A stretch of DNA of 64,000 nucleotides from JAZKBN01 sp040388605 (GTDB lineage Bacteria; Bacteroidota; Bacteroidia; Cytophagales; Flexibacteraceae): the NCBI GenBank assembly GCA_040388605.1, contig JAZKBN010000003.1:1-64000 (forward strand). Reading direction: 5' to 3'. The translations under genes and the position numbers were made by a program. The notes below the pieces were generated by a model, which saw nothing but the letters and a program-made list of their open reading frames with translations, searched no databases and had not been told where the DNA came from. The first letter of the stretch is position 1, and each line of letters opens with the position of its first letter. This document shows, one piece after another, positions 8,819 through 17,510 of this stretch.

Positions 8819-9667
8819 TTAATAGTACTCATAATCCCTTGCGCCGTTATTTAGTGCCGGTATTGCCCAGCTAAGCCTTAGCCCGTAAGTATAATCATAA
8901 TGCCTGCCTGTGTCGCGTACATTGTTTTTAAAATTGTACCGGTTGCTCGTGGTAAACGCTTCCATAAACTCAAAGCTGAGCATAAAGTTGGCTAATGCCG
9001 AGTTAGAACTTGCCATCCAGCCTATGCTTTGGGTAATGCAGGGTCCGTTTCGCATGCGGTCATATCCTTTCATATATTCACCGCTGACCTGCAGAAAACC
9101 ATGTCCCTGATCCTGTATGTCTATATAATGCTGAAAAAAGCCAATACCTGCAGAAACTACTATACCGTTCAAATCGCCGGTATTCCGTCCTGTATTCAAA
9201 TGAAACAATTTTCCCACTTTAGCTACAGGTGTTCTGAAACCACGCTCATGGTATGCCAAGGTGGCTACGCTTCCGGCTGCGTTGAATATAACCTGGGAAC
9301 TGCCGCCTAATGCCGATACGGGGTTTTCTTTTACTTTCTCCCCAAAAATATAACTTCCGTCCACCCCGAAAAGCCAATTGCCTCGGGTTTTCCAAAATAC
9401 GCCTGCGCCCGCTTCGCCATGGCTTCCGAAACGAGTGCGCATATCGCCCCCGGGGGCGCCATAACCACCTTGCAAAATAAATAGTAATCCCTGCCTTTTA
9501 CTGTCTTTTTCGGGCTCAGGTTTTTTAAGGGTTGTGGCCGGGGTGCTGTAAATTACCTTTGAGTCCTGCGCCTGTGCGCTGAAATGGAACAAAGCAGGTA
9601 AAAAAAAGACAGCCAAAAATAGGGTTGAGCGCACTATGTAAGTATTTAAATGGTTAATGTTCTGCAA
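8819..9667 (-). CDS. Exported outer-membrane-type protein, unrecognised
   Basis: 282-aa protein with a signal peptide (hydrophobic STLFLAVFFLPALF, cleavage likely after SAQAQ near residue 34). The mature part alternates Gly/aromatic strands (LLFILQGGYGAPGGD, NWLFGVDGSYIFGE, YGLRLSWAIP), which suggests a small beta-barrel in the outer membrane. No family was recognised with certainty. The gene is divergent from ugd, with about 80 bp between them. Confidence 0.6.
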   Translation of the reverse strand: MQNINHLNTYIVRSTLFLAVFFLPALFHFSAQAQDSKVIYSTPATTLKKPEPEKDSKRQGLLFILQGGYGAPGGDMRTRFGSHGEAGAGVFWKTRGNWLFGVDGSYIFGEKVKENPVSALGGSSQVIFNAAGSVATLAYHERGFRTPVAKVGKLFHLNTGRNTGDLNGIVVSAGIGFFQHYIDIQDQGHGFLQVSGEYMKGYDRMRNGPCITQSIGWMASSNSALANFMLSFEFMEAFTTSNRYNFKNNVRDTGRHYDYTYGLRLSWAIPALNNGARDYEYY

Positions 9668-9695
9668 TATTAAAGTTTTTCAGGTTGATTTTGCC

Positions 9696-9703
9696 TATTT
9701 TTG
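9696..9703 (+). promoter_or_regulatory. TAnnTTTG promoter element of ugd
   Basis: TATTTTTG matches the -7 consensus TAnnTTTG of Bacteroidota promoters and lies 46 nt upstream of the ugd ATG. A clear -33 TTTG at the usual distance is not seen (TTTTT is there instead). Confidence 0.55.
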
Positions 9704-9749
9704 CGCCTCTAAATGCTCATCCCCACAATAATAAGCACATAGCCCATAT

Positions 9750-11057
9750 ATGAGAATTGCTGTAGTAGGAACAGGATATGTAGGCCTGGTTACAGGTACC
9801 TGCTTCGCTGAAACCGGAAACACGGTTACTTGCGTTGATATAGACGTAAATAAGATTGAGAACCTTCGTAATGGTCAAATTCCTATATACGAGCCGGGTC
9901 TTGAGAATATGTTCAAGCATAACCTGCAACATGGTCGTCTGAAATTCACCACAGACCTGAAAGAAGGTATTCAGGATGCTGAAATAATTTTCCTAGCCCT
10001 GCCAACCCCTCCGGGCGCCGATGGTCGTGCAGATTTAAAGTACATTCTTAAGGTAGCCAACGATCTGGGACCTTTATTACATCGTTTTGCTGTTATTGTA
10101 GATAAAAGCACTGTTCCTGTCGGAACCAGTGAATTGGTTCACGAGGCGATAGCTAAAAACGCAACTGTTGAATTCGCAGTGGTAAGTAACCCTGAATTCC
10201 TGCGTGAAGGCGTTGCCGTTGAAGACTTTATGAAGCCTGATCGCGTGGTAATAGGTACCAACAGCGAAAAAGCGCGTAAAGCAATGGAGCGCTTATATGC
10301 CCCCTTGGTTCGCCAGGGTAACCCAATCATTTTCATGGACGAGCGTTCAGCAGAAATGACCAAGTATGCTGCGAACTCCTTCCTGGCTACAAAAATTACT
10401 TTCATGAATGAAATTGCCAACCTTTGCGAGTTAGTAGGTGCAAACGTTGATGATATTCGTAAAGGCATTGGCTCTGATGCCCGTATAGGCAAGCGCTTTC
10501 TTTTTGCCGGTATAGGTTACGGCGGCTCATGTTTCCCTAAAGATGTGCAGGCTCTTTCACGTACTTCAGAAGAGTATGGTTACAACTTCAAAATTCTTGA
10601 TGCTGTAATGGATGTGAACCATCAACAAAAAACCAAACTGCTCCCACACCTGCGTACCTACTTCGGGAATGCGTTGGCCGGCAAAACCATTGCGGTTTGG
10701 GGTCTTGCTTTTAAACCTTATACCGATGACATTCGCGAGGCGCCAGCCTTGGAAAACATTGATGCACTGCTTGCTGAAGGCGCAACCATTAAATGTTACG
10801 ATCCGGAAGCTATGGGCCATGTGAAGAAAATTTACGGCGAAAAAGTAACTTTCTGCGAAGATATGTACCAAACAGTTGACGGTGCCGATGCCCTTCTGAT
10901 TGTTACTGAATGGCCGGAATTCCGTACCCCTGAATTCGATAAAATAGACAAGCTGATGAAAAACCCTGCTATTTTCGATGGTCGTAACCTGTTCGAACCT
11001 GCAGTAATGGCAGAGCTTGGTTATCGCTATGTAAGCATAGGAAGGCAAACGGTTTAA
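9750..11057 (+). CDS. ugd: UDP-glucose 6-dehydrogenase
   Basis: Oxidises UDP-glucose to UDP-glucuronate with two NAD+, a precursor for surface polysaccharides. The 435-aa protein has the N-terminal NAD fold (AVVGTGYVGLVTG, 4-16), the catalytic lysine in EMTKYAANSF (K205), the thiohemiacetal cysteine in GGSCFPKD (C261) and the C-terminal UDP-binding domain with KPYTDDIREAPA. Length and motifs are complete. It has its own promoter element and terminator, so it is probably monocistronic. No polysaccharide cluster adjoins it. Confidence 0.95.
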   Translation: MRIAVVGTGYVGLVTGTCFAETGNTVTCVDIDVNKIENLRNGQIPIYEPGLENMFKHNLQHGRLKFTTDLKEGIQDAEIIFLALPTPPGADGRADLKYILKVANDLGPLLHRFAVIVDKSTVPVGTSELVHEAIAKNATVEFAVVSNPEFLREGVAVEDFMKPDRVVIGTNSEKARKAMERLYAPLVRQGNPIIFMDERSAEMTKYAANSFLATKITFMNEIANLCELVGANVDDIRKGIGSDARIGKRFLFAGIGYGGSCFPKDVQALSRTSEEYGYNFKILDAVMDVNHQQKTKLLPHLRTYFGNALAGKTIAVWGLAFKPYTDDIREAPALENIDALLAEGATIKCYDPEAMGHVKKIYGEKVTFCEDMYQTVDGADALLIVTEWPEFRTPEFDKIDKLMKNPAIFDGRNLFEPAVMAELGYRYVSIGRQTV

Positions 11058-11080
11058 TTCCCGTTCAGCAATATAATTTA

Positions 11081-11119
11081 GCGGGCTGCCACAAATTAGG
11101 GCAGCCCGCTGTTTTTTTT
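11081..11119 (+). terminator. Terminator of ugd
   Basis: A perfect 10-bp GC-rich stem (11081-11090 with 11100-11109) is followed by eight T (11112-11119), 24 nt after the ugd stop. Confidence 0.9.
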
Positions 11120-11133
11120 GCCCTGTATAAAGC

Positions 11134-11170
11134 AAACGGGACGGGTACTTTTAAGATGCCCGTCCCGTTT
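11134..11170 (-). terminator. Terminator of exonuclease gene
   Basis: A perfect 12-bp stem (11134-11145 with 11159-11170) with a 13-nt loop sits 20 nt downstream of the minus-strand exonuclease stop. The T run beyond the stem is short. It backs onto the ugd terminator, so the two convergent genes are separated by two hairpins. Confidence 0.7.
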
Positions 11171-11189
11171 GATTTAATCGTCAGGTTAA

Positions 11190-12020
11190 TTATTTTTTAT
11201 TAAAACCCCTCAGCCTTATCTCGGTGAGGTGGCGTTTGGTATCTCTCGGGAAATCGCCATTCATCATCCAATCATAAAAGCTGGGTTCCTTCGCAAGGGT
11301 TTCAAGTACTGGCTTATCTTTATGCTTTCCGAAAGTGAATATTTCCACACCGTCTTTATTACGGGCTATCCGGCCGGCAAGATCCACTATTTTGCTGAAG
11401 GTTAAATTATGGAGGGCATCCATATCATTTACAATCGGGCGGGTTTCAGTTCCGAATACATCTTTTACAGGAACGTCAATATAGCGTTTCAGCTGTTCAT
11501 CAAGCACATGGAAAGTGGCCATGGTATCTATTTCAGCACTATGGGCAGCACCGCCTAAAGAATCTATTTCCTTGCCGGTATAAAATTTAAAGGCTGCGGT
11601 CAGGCTGCGTGGCTCCATAAGGTGAAAAATACGTTGCGCATCTATCATCAGCCTTTTTGATGTGTCGAAATTTACATCGGCTCGCAGAAATTCTTCAACC
11701 AGCATGGGCACATCAAATTTAAGGATGTTGAAACCTGCCAAATCACAACCTTCAAGAAACTGCTCAAGTGAACGGGCAACCTGCTTAAAGGTTGGTTCAT
11801 TGGCAATATCTTCATCGTAAATACCATGTATCAGGCTAACCTCGTTAGGAATAGGAATAGTGGGATTCAGCCTCTTTGTTCGCTGTGTATAGCTGCCGTC
11901 AGGCATTGCCTTCAGAATAGAAATTTCAATTATCCTGTCGGCAGTAATATTGATACCGGTTGTTTCCAGGTCAAAAAAAGCCAGCGGGCGCTTTAATTTC
12001 AGGCTGTGCCTGTAGCTCAT
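11190..12020 (-). CDS. DEDDh 3'-5' exonuclease (PolIII epsilon-like)
   Basis: 276-aa protein with a DnaQ-like exonuclease domain (about 12-180). All five metal/catalytic residues are visible: D17 and E19 (FFDLETTG), D103 (NILKFDVPML), H160 and D165 (HSAEIDTMA). The C-terminal part (about 225-270) has FTFGKHKDKP and YDWMMNGDFP, resembling the small DUF3820 domain often joined to such exonucleases. It may act in replication proofreading or in DNA/RNA turnover; the stand-alone form found in Bacteroidota has not been assigned precisely. It is divergent from trxB. Confidence 0.85.
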   Translation of the reverse strand: MSYRHSLKLKRPLAFFDLETTGINITADRIIEISILKAMPDGSYTQRTKRLNPTIPIPNEVSLIHGIYDEDIANEPTFKQVARSLEQFLEGCDLAGFNILKFDVPMLVEEFLRADVNFDTSKRLMIDAQRIFHLMEPRSLTAAFKFYTGKEIDSLGGAAHSAEIDTMATFHVLDEQLKRYIDVPVKDVFGTETRPIVNDMDALHNLTFSKIVDLAGRIARNKDGVEIFTFGKHKDKPVLETLAKEPSFYDWMMNGDFPRDTKRHLTEIRLRGFNKK

Positions 12021-12177
12021 GGGTAATATAATTTACGTGTGAATAAAGGCCAAAGGTAAGCATTTTAAAGCCAACAGGCCTTTTGCATTTTATTTCGCCG
12101 GAATCTATAATTAGGGTATATAAGGCCATAAGCAGGTGTAATTGAGCCAAAAGCTGCCGAATCAAGGCAAAAATACC

Positions 12178-12185
12178 TATCTTTG
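12178..12185 (+). promoter_or_regulatory. TAnnTTTG promoter element of trxB
   Basis: TATCTTTG, a perfect match to the Bacteroidota -7 consensus, lies 54 nt upstream of the trxB ATG. It is followed by the GC-rich GCGGCC often seen after such elements. No -33 TTTG at normal spacing was found. Confidence 0.6.
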
Positions 12186-12239
12186 CGGCCCGTACGCAGT
12201 CGGTTAAGCAGCCGGCCGGGTTCATGGCTTATTTTACAC

Positions 12240-13181
12240 ATGGCTGAAGAGAAAGTTAGTTGCCTTATAATTGGTTCAGGTCCTGCGGGTTATACTGCTG
12301 CAATTTACGCGGCCCGCGCCAACCTTAAACCAATGCTATATACAGGTCCCCAACCCGGGGGCCAGCTTACCATTACCACAGATGTCGAGAATTTCCCCGG
12401 TTACCCTATGGGTATCGGCGGACCTGAAATGATGGAAGACCTGCGTAAGCAGGCCGAGCGTTTCGGAACTACAGTGCGCTATGGTATTGCCACAGCAGTA
12501 GATTTCAGCAGCATACCTCATAAGGTTACAATAGACGACGGTGCTGCAACTATTTATGCCGATTCGGTAATTATAAGTACCGGGGCATCAGCTAAATGGC
12601 TGGGCCTTCCGTCGGAACAGCATTTTAACGGTAAAGGAGTTTCTGCCTGCGCCGTTTGCGACGGCTTCTTTTTCCGAAACCAGGAAGTAGCCATTGTTGG
12701 CGGCGGCGATACTGCATGCGAAGAAGCAAGCTACCTTGCCAAGCTTTGCAGCAAGGTTTATGTGCTGGTTCGCCGAGATACCATGCGTGCCTCGCAGATT
12801 ATGCAAAAACGCCTTATCAGCCTTCCGAACGTGGAAATGTGCTGGAATACCGAAACGGTTGAAATTGTTGGCGATGAGCTTGTAAACGGTGTAAAAGTAC
12901 GCGATACCCAAACGGGTGAAGAACGTACCATTCCTGTACAGGCTTTATTCGTAGCCATTGGCCACACACCCAATACAGATATTTTCAAGGGGCAGGTAGA
13001 TATGGATGATAACGGGTACATTCATACCATTAAAGGCAGCTCGCTCACTAATATAGAAGGTGTATTCGCCTGCGGCGATGCACAGGATCATATATATCGC
13101 CAGGCTATTACGGCTGCAGGTACAGGCTGCATGGCCGCATTGGATGCCGAAAGGTTCCTGGCCCGAAAAGAACTTATTTAA
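12240..13181 (+). CDS. trxB: Thioredoxin-disulfide reductase
   Basis: FAD/NADPH enzyme that keeps thioredoxin reduced. The 313-aa product starts MAEEKVSCLIIGSGPAGYTA (FAD site GSGPAG 12-17), has the redox pair CAVC (C137/C140), the NADPH-binding GGGDTA (154-159) and the C-terminal FACGDAQDH FAD motif. The frame is open upstream to a TTG at 12183, but that start would lie inside the promoter element, so the ATG at 12240 was chosen. The stop overlaps the next start by one base (TAATG), implying co-translation with the M23 peptidase gene. Confidence 0.95.
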   Translation: MAEEKVSCLIIGSGPAGYTAAIYAARANLKPMLYTGPQPGGQLTITTDVENFPGYPMGIGGPEMMEDLRKQAERFGTTVRYGIATAVDFSSIPHKVTIDDGAATIYADSVIISTGASAKWLGLPSEQHFNGKGVSACAVCDGFFFRNQEVAIVGGGDTACEEASYLAKLCSKVYVLVRRDTMRASQIMQKRLISLPNVEMCWNTETVEIVGDELVNGVKVRDTQTGEERTIPVQALFVAIGHTPNTDIFKGQVDMDDNGYIHTIKGSSLTNIEGVFACGDAQDHIYRQAITAAGTGCMAALDAERFLARKELI

Positions 13182-14335
13182 TGACAGGAAAAAAACTGTT
13201 TATATGGATTGGCCTCTTTGCCCTTGCCCTGCTCATTGGCTTTAATGCCGATGCGCAAAGGAGCAGGGCTAAGAAAAAAGCCAAGCCAAAAACCCAAACC
13301 GGCGCTTCGCGTAAGGGTAGCAAAGGCTCTAAGGCCGGGAGAAGGGGCGGTAAATCGCACCGTGGTACCGGCTCTGAATCTTTAAAAATTAAAGCCCCGG
13401 GCGGAATACAGGGTAAGAAACCAAGGGTTCCCGAACCGGTAATCAGCAGCCAACAGCCCGACGGAGAAAAAATTTACGACGATACCATAGAGATCATTGA
13501 ATCGGTGCCTGCGCTGGAACTTTATAAAGAGCTGAGCATGCTCAATGAAGATACAGGCGGTTGGGGATCCGGTGAAATAAGCATGGTTGAAATATCGGAA
13601 GAGGTAAAGGTAGACAGTACCTGGGTACGCATAGCCGAATACTACAGCCTTTGGGACAGCAAGCGCATTAACCCATATCGTATAGATAAGGATGATTTTG
13701 ATGAGCCCCAGCTTTTCCATCTTTACGATACCGCAAAAGGCCAGCTTTGGCACATGCCCATCAGGCATACACAGGTAAACAGCCGATTCGGTTTCCGTGG
13801 CCACCGTTTTCACTTCGGTACCGACCTGGAGCTCAACACCGGCGATACGGTTATGGCCGCTTTTGACGGCATCATACGTGCTGTAGGTTGGGATGGCGGC
13901 GGTTATGGCAACTATATAGTTGTACGCCACTACAACGGTTTCGAAACTCTTTACGGACACCTTAGCCGTATAGATGTGGAAAGCCAGCAGATGGTGAAAG
14001 CCGGCGATATGATAGGCCTTGGCGGAAGCACGGGGCGAAGCTCGGGCCCGCACCTGCACTATGAAGTACGGTACCAGGGAAACGCCATTAATACCGAGGA
14101 AATATACAATTACGGCCGCTGGGCTCTTGATACCGATAAATTCCTGCTTACACCGCAAATGTTCAATTACATGAGCAGGCGGGCCCGCAAAGTGGTTTAC
14201 CACAGGGTTAGGGGGGGCGAAACACTATCTGCCGTTTCCCGAAAATACGGAATCAGTGTGAGTAAGCTTGCAAAGCTTAACGGCTTGAAAAAGGGATCTG
14301 CGCTACGTTCCGGTCGCCGGCTAAGAATAAAATAG
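13181..14335 (+). CDS. M23 peptidoglycan endopeptidase with LysM
   Basis: Exported or membrane-anchored cell-wall hydrolase of 384 aa. An N-terminal hydrophobic segment (6-22) is followed by a very basic stretch (27-62, rich in Lys, Arg and Gly). The M23 domain (about 195-310) has the zinc ligands H211 and D215 (HFGTD) and HLH (H291/H293). A LysM domain (340-384, HRVRGGETLSAVSRKYGIS) binds peptidoglycan. It cleaves peptide cross-links. The start overlaps the trxB stop, so the two are translationally coupled. Confidence 0.9.
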   Translation: MTGKKLFIWIGLFALALLIGFNADAQRSRAKKKAKPKTQTGASRKGSKGSKAGRRGGKSHRGTGSESLKIKAPGGIQGKKPRVPEPVISSQQPDGEKIYDDTIEIIESVPALELYKELSMLNEDTGGWGSGEISMVEISEEVKVDSTWVRIAEYYSLWDSKRINPYRIDKDDFDEPQLFHLYDTAKGQLWHMPIRHTQVNSRFGFRGHRFHFGTDLELNTGDTVMAAFDGIIRAVGWDGGGYGNYIVVRHYNGFETLYGHLSRIDVESQQMVKAGDMIGLGGSTGRSSGPHLHYEVRYQGNAINTEEIYNYGRWALDTDKFLLTPQMFNYMSRRARKVVYHRVRGGETLSAVSRKYGISVSKLAKLNGLKKGSALRSGRRLRIK

Positions 14336-14410
14336 GAACAGCACCTGAAAGGTCGTTCCCTTTGGTTTTACCTTCAAATACAATTCTAATTATATTATCT
14401 AAGACACTTA

Positions 14411-15067
14411 ATGGAGCTATTAAACCAATTTAAAGACATATTCCTGCACCTCGACAAGCACATGAACGAGGTTGTAAACCAATATGGCACACTAACTTAC
14501 CTCATATTGTTCCTGATTATTTTTGTGGAAACAGGCTTGGTAATTATGCCTTTTCTGCCCGGCGATTCCTTGCTTTTTGCGGCAGGCGCTGTTGCTGCAA
14601 TCAGCGGAAACAACCTGAATATACTTTACTTAATGGGCCTGCTGATTGCTGCCGCATTCCTTGGCGATACCCTGAATTATTGGATTGGAAAATATTTCGG
14701 CATGAAGCTGTTCAGCCTGAAGATTCCGTTCCTGAAAAAAGAATACCTTGATCAAACGCATGCATTTTATGAAAAACATGGCGGTAAAACCATTATAATT
14801 GCCCGCTTTGTACCAATAGTACGCACCTTCGCTCCTTTTGTAGGCGGTATGGGCAGCATGGATTATAAACGCTTTATCAGCTACAATTTAATAGGCGGCA
14901 TAGTATGGGTAGTAGCATTGCTTAGCGCAGGCTATTTCTTCGGCAACATCGAGATTGTTAAAAAGAATTTCAGTCTTGTGGTATTGGGTATTATTTTCCT
15001 GAGCATTTTGCCCCCGATTATAGAATTCCTTAAAGCAAAATTCAGCAAATCAGAAGCTCGCGCCTGA
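14411..15067 (+). CDS. DedA-family membrane protein
   Basis: 218-aa inner-membrane protein of the DedA/SNARE-associated (VTT) family. The core is ETGLVIMPFLPGDSLLF, followed by GDTLNYWIGKYFG and the re-entrant ARFVPIVRTFAPFVGG region, then hydrophobic C-terminal helices. Members act in lipid flipping or membrane homeostasis; the exact substrate cannot be read from sequence. It is followed by the inverted repeat that overlaps the aroE start. Confidence 0.9.
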   Translation: MELLNQFKDIFLHLDKHMNEVVNQYGTLTYLILFLIIFVETGLVIMPFLPGDSLLFAAGAVAAISGNNLNILYLMGLLIAAAFLGDTLNYWIGKYFGMKLFSLKIPFLKKEYLDQTHAFYEKHGGKTIIIARFVPIVRTFAPFVGGMGSMDYKRFISYNLIGGIVWVVALLSAGYFFGNIEIVKKNFSLVVLGIIFLSILPPIIEFLKAKFSKSEARA

Positions 15068-15076
15068 TTTCGAATA

Positions 15077-15119
15077 TCAGACATAGGAATAAAATCAATA
15101 CTTTTATTCCTATGTCTGA
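15077..15119. promoter_or_regulatory. 18-bp perfect inverted repeat over aroE start
   Basis: Arms 15077-15094 and 15102-15119 are perfectly complementary with a 7-nt loop. The aroE ATG (15112-15114) lies inside the right arm. The left arm begins 10 nt after the dedA stop, and the right arm begins with TTTTATT, so it could be a weak terminator for dedA, a translation-controlling hairpin for aroE, or both. Confidence 0.7.
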
Positions 15120-15897
15120 AAGCAATACTTCTAAAACGGCTCAAAGGGTTTTCGGTTTAATAGGCCGCCCTTTGGGCCATTCTTTTTCCCGGCTGTATTT
15201 CACTTCCAAATTTGAGCGCGAGGGTATAAGTGATGCCGGATACCAACTTTTTGAATTGCCCGAAATAGGTGCATTTCCAGGCCTGCTCAACCAAATTCCG
15301 AACCTGGCAGGGCTCAATGTTACTATACCTTATAAGCAGCAGGTTATTCCCTTTTTGAACGGTTTGGATGCAAGCGCTCAGCTTGCAGGCGCCGTAAACG
15401 TCATAAAATTTACTGAAGATAATGGGCTCATAGGTTATAACAGCGATATGTTTGGTTTCCTGTTATCATTACAGGAACAACCTGCTTTTCCAAAACTGAA
15501 CAATAAGGCACTTATATTAGGTTCCGGGGGCGGAAGCAAAGCTGTTAAGGCAGCCTTGGGTTCTGTTGGCTTTAACTATACTACTGTTACAAGGAACCAG
15601 GTATCGGGAAGCAACAATGAAGCCTTGTTACTTTATAGTGCCCTGAGTCCGGAAATAGTTGCTGCTCACAGCCTGATTGTAAATTGCACACCTCTGGGTA
15701 TGCACCCCGATGTTTCATCTGCTCCCGAAATTCCTTATGAAGCTTTGGGGCCCGGGCATTTGCTCTTCGATTTGGTTTACAACCCGCCTGTTACGGAATT
15801 TATGAAAAGAGGCTTGGCAATGGGAGCAAGCGCAGTGAACGGACAAAGAATGCTGGAATTACAGGCAGAAAAAGCATGGGAAATTTGGAACAGCTGA
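15112..15897 (+). CDS. aroE: Shikimate dehydrogenase
   Basis: NADPH-dependent reduction of 3-dehydroshikimate to shikimate in aromatic amino-acid biosynthesis. The 261-aa protein has FGLIGRPLGHSFS (14-26), NVTIPYKQ with catalytic K75, GAVNVI (N96), GYNSD (D112), a Rossmann LILGSGGGSKAV and a C-terminal NGQRMLELQAEKAW. The N-terminus has about ten extra residues before the first strand. No other start fits, yet the ATG sits inside a strong inverted repeat. Confidence 0.93.
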   Translation: MSESNTSKTAQRVFGLIGRPLGHSFSRLYFTSKFEREGISDAGYQLFELPEIGAFPGLLNQIPNLAGLNVTIPYKQQVIPFLNGLDASAQLAGAVNVIKFTEDNGLIGYNSDMFGFLLSLQEQPAFPKLNNKALILGSGGGSKAVKAALGSVGFNYTTVTRNQVSGSNNEALLLYSALSPEIVAAHSLIVNCTPLGMHPDVSSAPEIPYEALGPGHLLFDLVYNPPVTEFMKRGLAMGASAVNGQRMLELQAEKAWEIWNS

Positions 15898-16589
15898 ATC
15901 TGTGGAAAGTTATCTACTATGGTCTACAATATACTTTGGTCTGTGGAATGATTTTTACAATGTTGCCTGCTATTTATACTGCTTTAAAACAGGCTGTATG
16001 TTTATTCAGTAGGCGCTGATTGCTGTTTTTAGTCATTTTACATACTGTTTCAGCGTTTTTGCAGATTTATTGAACCAATTACAGGGTAATTTTAGGTAAA
16101 TTCTCAAAAATCGAAAATTCAGGTTTATAATTTTAATACAGCCGGCATGGTTTTTCATCATATTAAGGTACTATGCCTAAGCTCAACAGAATCCTTGATT
16201 TTTTAAAATTCCTTTTGCAGGATAAATAATGCTGCAATAGCGCAAGCCAGTAACCAGTTGTGCATTTAAGCAAGTCTTATGTCTAAGATGACAAAAAGCT
16301 GCAAACCTCCCTGGTTTGCAGTTTTTTTGTTTCCGAATATACCACAAGGCCCCGTTTTCTCCCTTAATTATTCCTAATATTGCCCTGCCGCACAAACAAT
16401 TGCCATCTACAGGTATTTTGCGCAGCAGCGAACCCGTTTAATAATATTTCAGACTATAAGATTACTGCGAAATTTTTGGCCGTATTATGGTTAACAACCT
16501 GTATGACAATAGCTTATAAATTTACGCGCTAAATCTGACAGAGCCCGTTCTTAAAAGAAACAGTAAAAAGTCACCCTGTTAAAAAAAGC
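15898..16589. other. Intergenic region with orphan terminator
   Basis: About 690 bp. A strong plus-strand terminator is at 16299-16328, some 400 nt after aroE. Only very short frames precede it: an 18-codon one at 16173-16229 (MPKLNRILDFLKFLLQDK, amphipathic) and a 23-codon one at 15948-16019. The right part should hold the promoter of the hexuronate operon. No operator was identified. Confidence 0.4.
16299..16328 (+). terminator. Strong intrinsic terminator, orphan
   Basis: A 9-bp stem (16299-16307 with 16313-16321), 5-nt loop, then seven T (16322-16328). It lies about 400 nt beyond the aroE stop, so it ends either a long aroE 3' UTR or a small transcript that begins in the intergenic region. 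Confidence 0.8.
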
Positions 16590-17408
16590 ATGCAAAATAA
16601 TTTTTCCCTCAAAGACAAAGTCATAATAATAACCGGCGGCACCGGAATTTTAGGCGAAGCCTTTGTACGAGCAGTTGCCAATGCCGATGGTATTGTTGGC
16701 ATATTGGGCCGCAATGCAGAAAAGGCCGAATCAAGGGCCAAAGCCATTAACGATGCCGGCGGTAAGGCCATTGCCCTTGTTGCCGATGTTATGAACCAGG
16801 CCGATCTTGAAGCTGCCCGCGACAAAGTTCTTTCTGCTTATGGAAAAATTGACGGATTGGTAAACGCTGCAGGCGGCAATATGCCTGAAGGTGTAGTTAT
16901 GCCCGACAAAGATATTTTCCAAATAAATATGGACGGCATGCGCAAAGTACTTGATCTGAACCTATGGGGAACCTTAATTCCAACCCAAATTTTCGGGGAA
17001 GTAATATCGCGCAATTCTTCAGGAGGCAGTATTGTGAATATCAGCAGCATGAACAGCAAAAGGGCTGTAACCCGAGTTTTAGGCTATAACATGGGTAAAG
17101 CCGCTGTTGATTGCTATACCCAATGGTTTGCCGTTGAAATGGCGAACAGGTACGGAGATAAAATTCGCATGAATGCCCTTGCACCCGGTTTCTTCCTTAC
17201 AGAGCAAAACCGCAACCTGCTCACTACGCCTGAGGGCGGCTATACCGACCGGGGATCTAAAGTAATTAACCATACCCCGTTTAAGCGTTTCGGCAATCCT
17301 GAAGAATTGGAAGGCGCTTTGGTTTGGCTGCTCAGCGACGCCTCGAAATTTGTAACCGGCGCCATGATTACCGTGGATGGCGGATTCAGCATTTTCGGCG
17401 GCGTTTAA
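16590..17408 (+). CDS. SDR oxidoreductase, mannonate/fructuronate type
   Basis: 272-aa short-chain dehydrogenase: cofactor motif TGGTGILG (15-22), NAAGG (92-96), catalytic S152/S153 and YNMGK (Y166, K170). Its place as first gene of a uxuA-uxaC-eda operon points to the step between D-fructuronate and D-mannonate, the role known for SDR-type D-mannonate oxidoreductases of Bacteroidota (a non-homologous replacement of the classical UxuB). The function rests on context; an SDR fold alone does not set the substrate. It starts at ATG 16590; uxuA follows after about 100 nt. Confidence 0.8.
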   Translation: MQNNFSLKDKVIIITGGTGILGEAFVRAVANADGIVGILGRNAEKAESRAKAINDAGGKAIALVADVMNQADLEAARDKVLSAYGKIDGLVNAAGGNMPEGVVMPDKDIFQINMDGMRKVLDLNLWGTLIPTQIFGEVISRNSSGGSIVNISSMNSKRAVTRVLGYNMGKAAVDCYTQWFAVEMANRYGDKIRMNALAPGFFLTEQNRNLLTTPEGGYTDRGSKVINHTPFKRFGNPEELEGALVWLLSDASKFVTGAMITVDGGFSIFGGV

Positions 17409-17510
17409 TTCTGCACATAACATTTACCGATAACTTATATTTAAGGGCGCATTTGAGGTCGCTGCCCGGCAATAACTCCGGGCCGACTATGCTTTAATTA
17501 TTAATTTGCC

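Noticed and set aside
13382..14203. 273-codon minus-strand ORF
   Set aside because: Antisense to the M23-LysM peptidase, whose motifs are complete on the plus strand.
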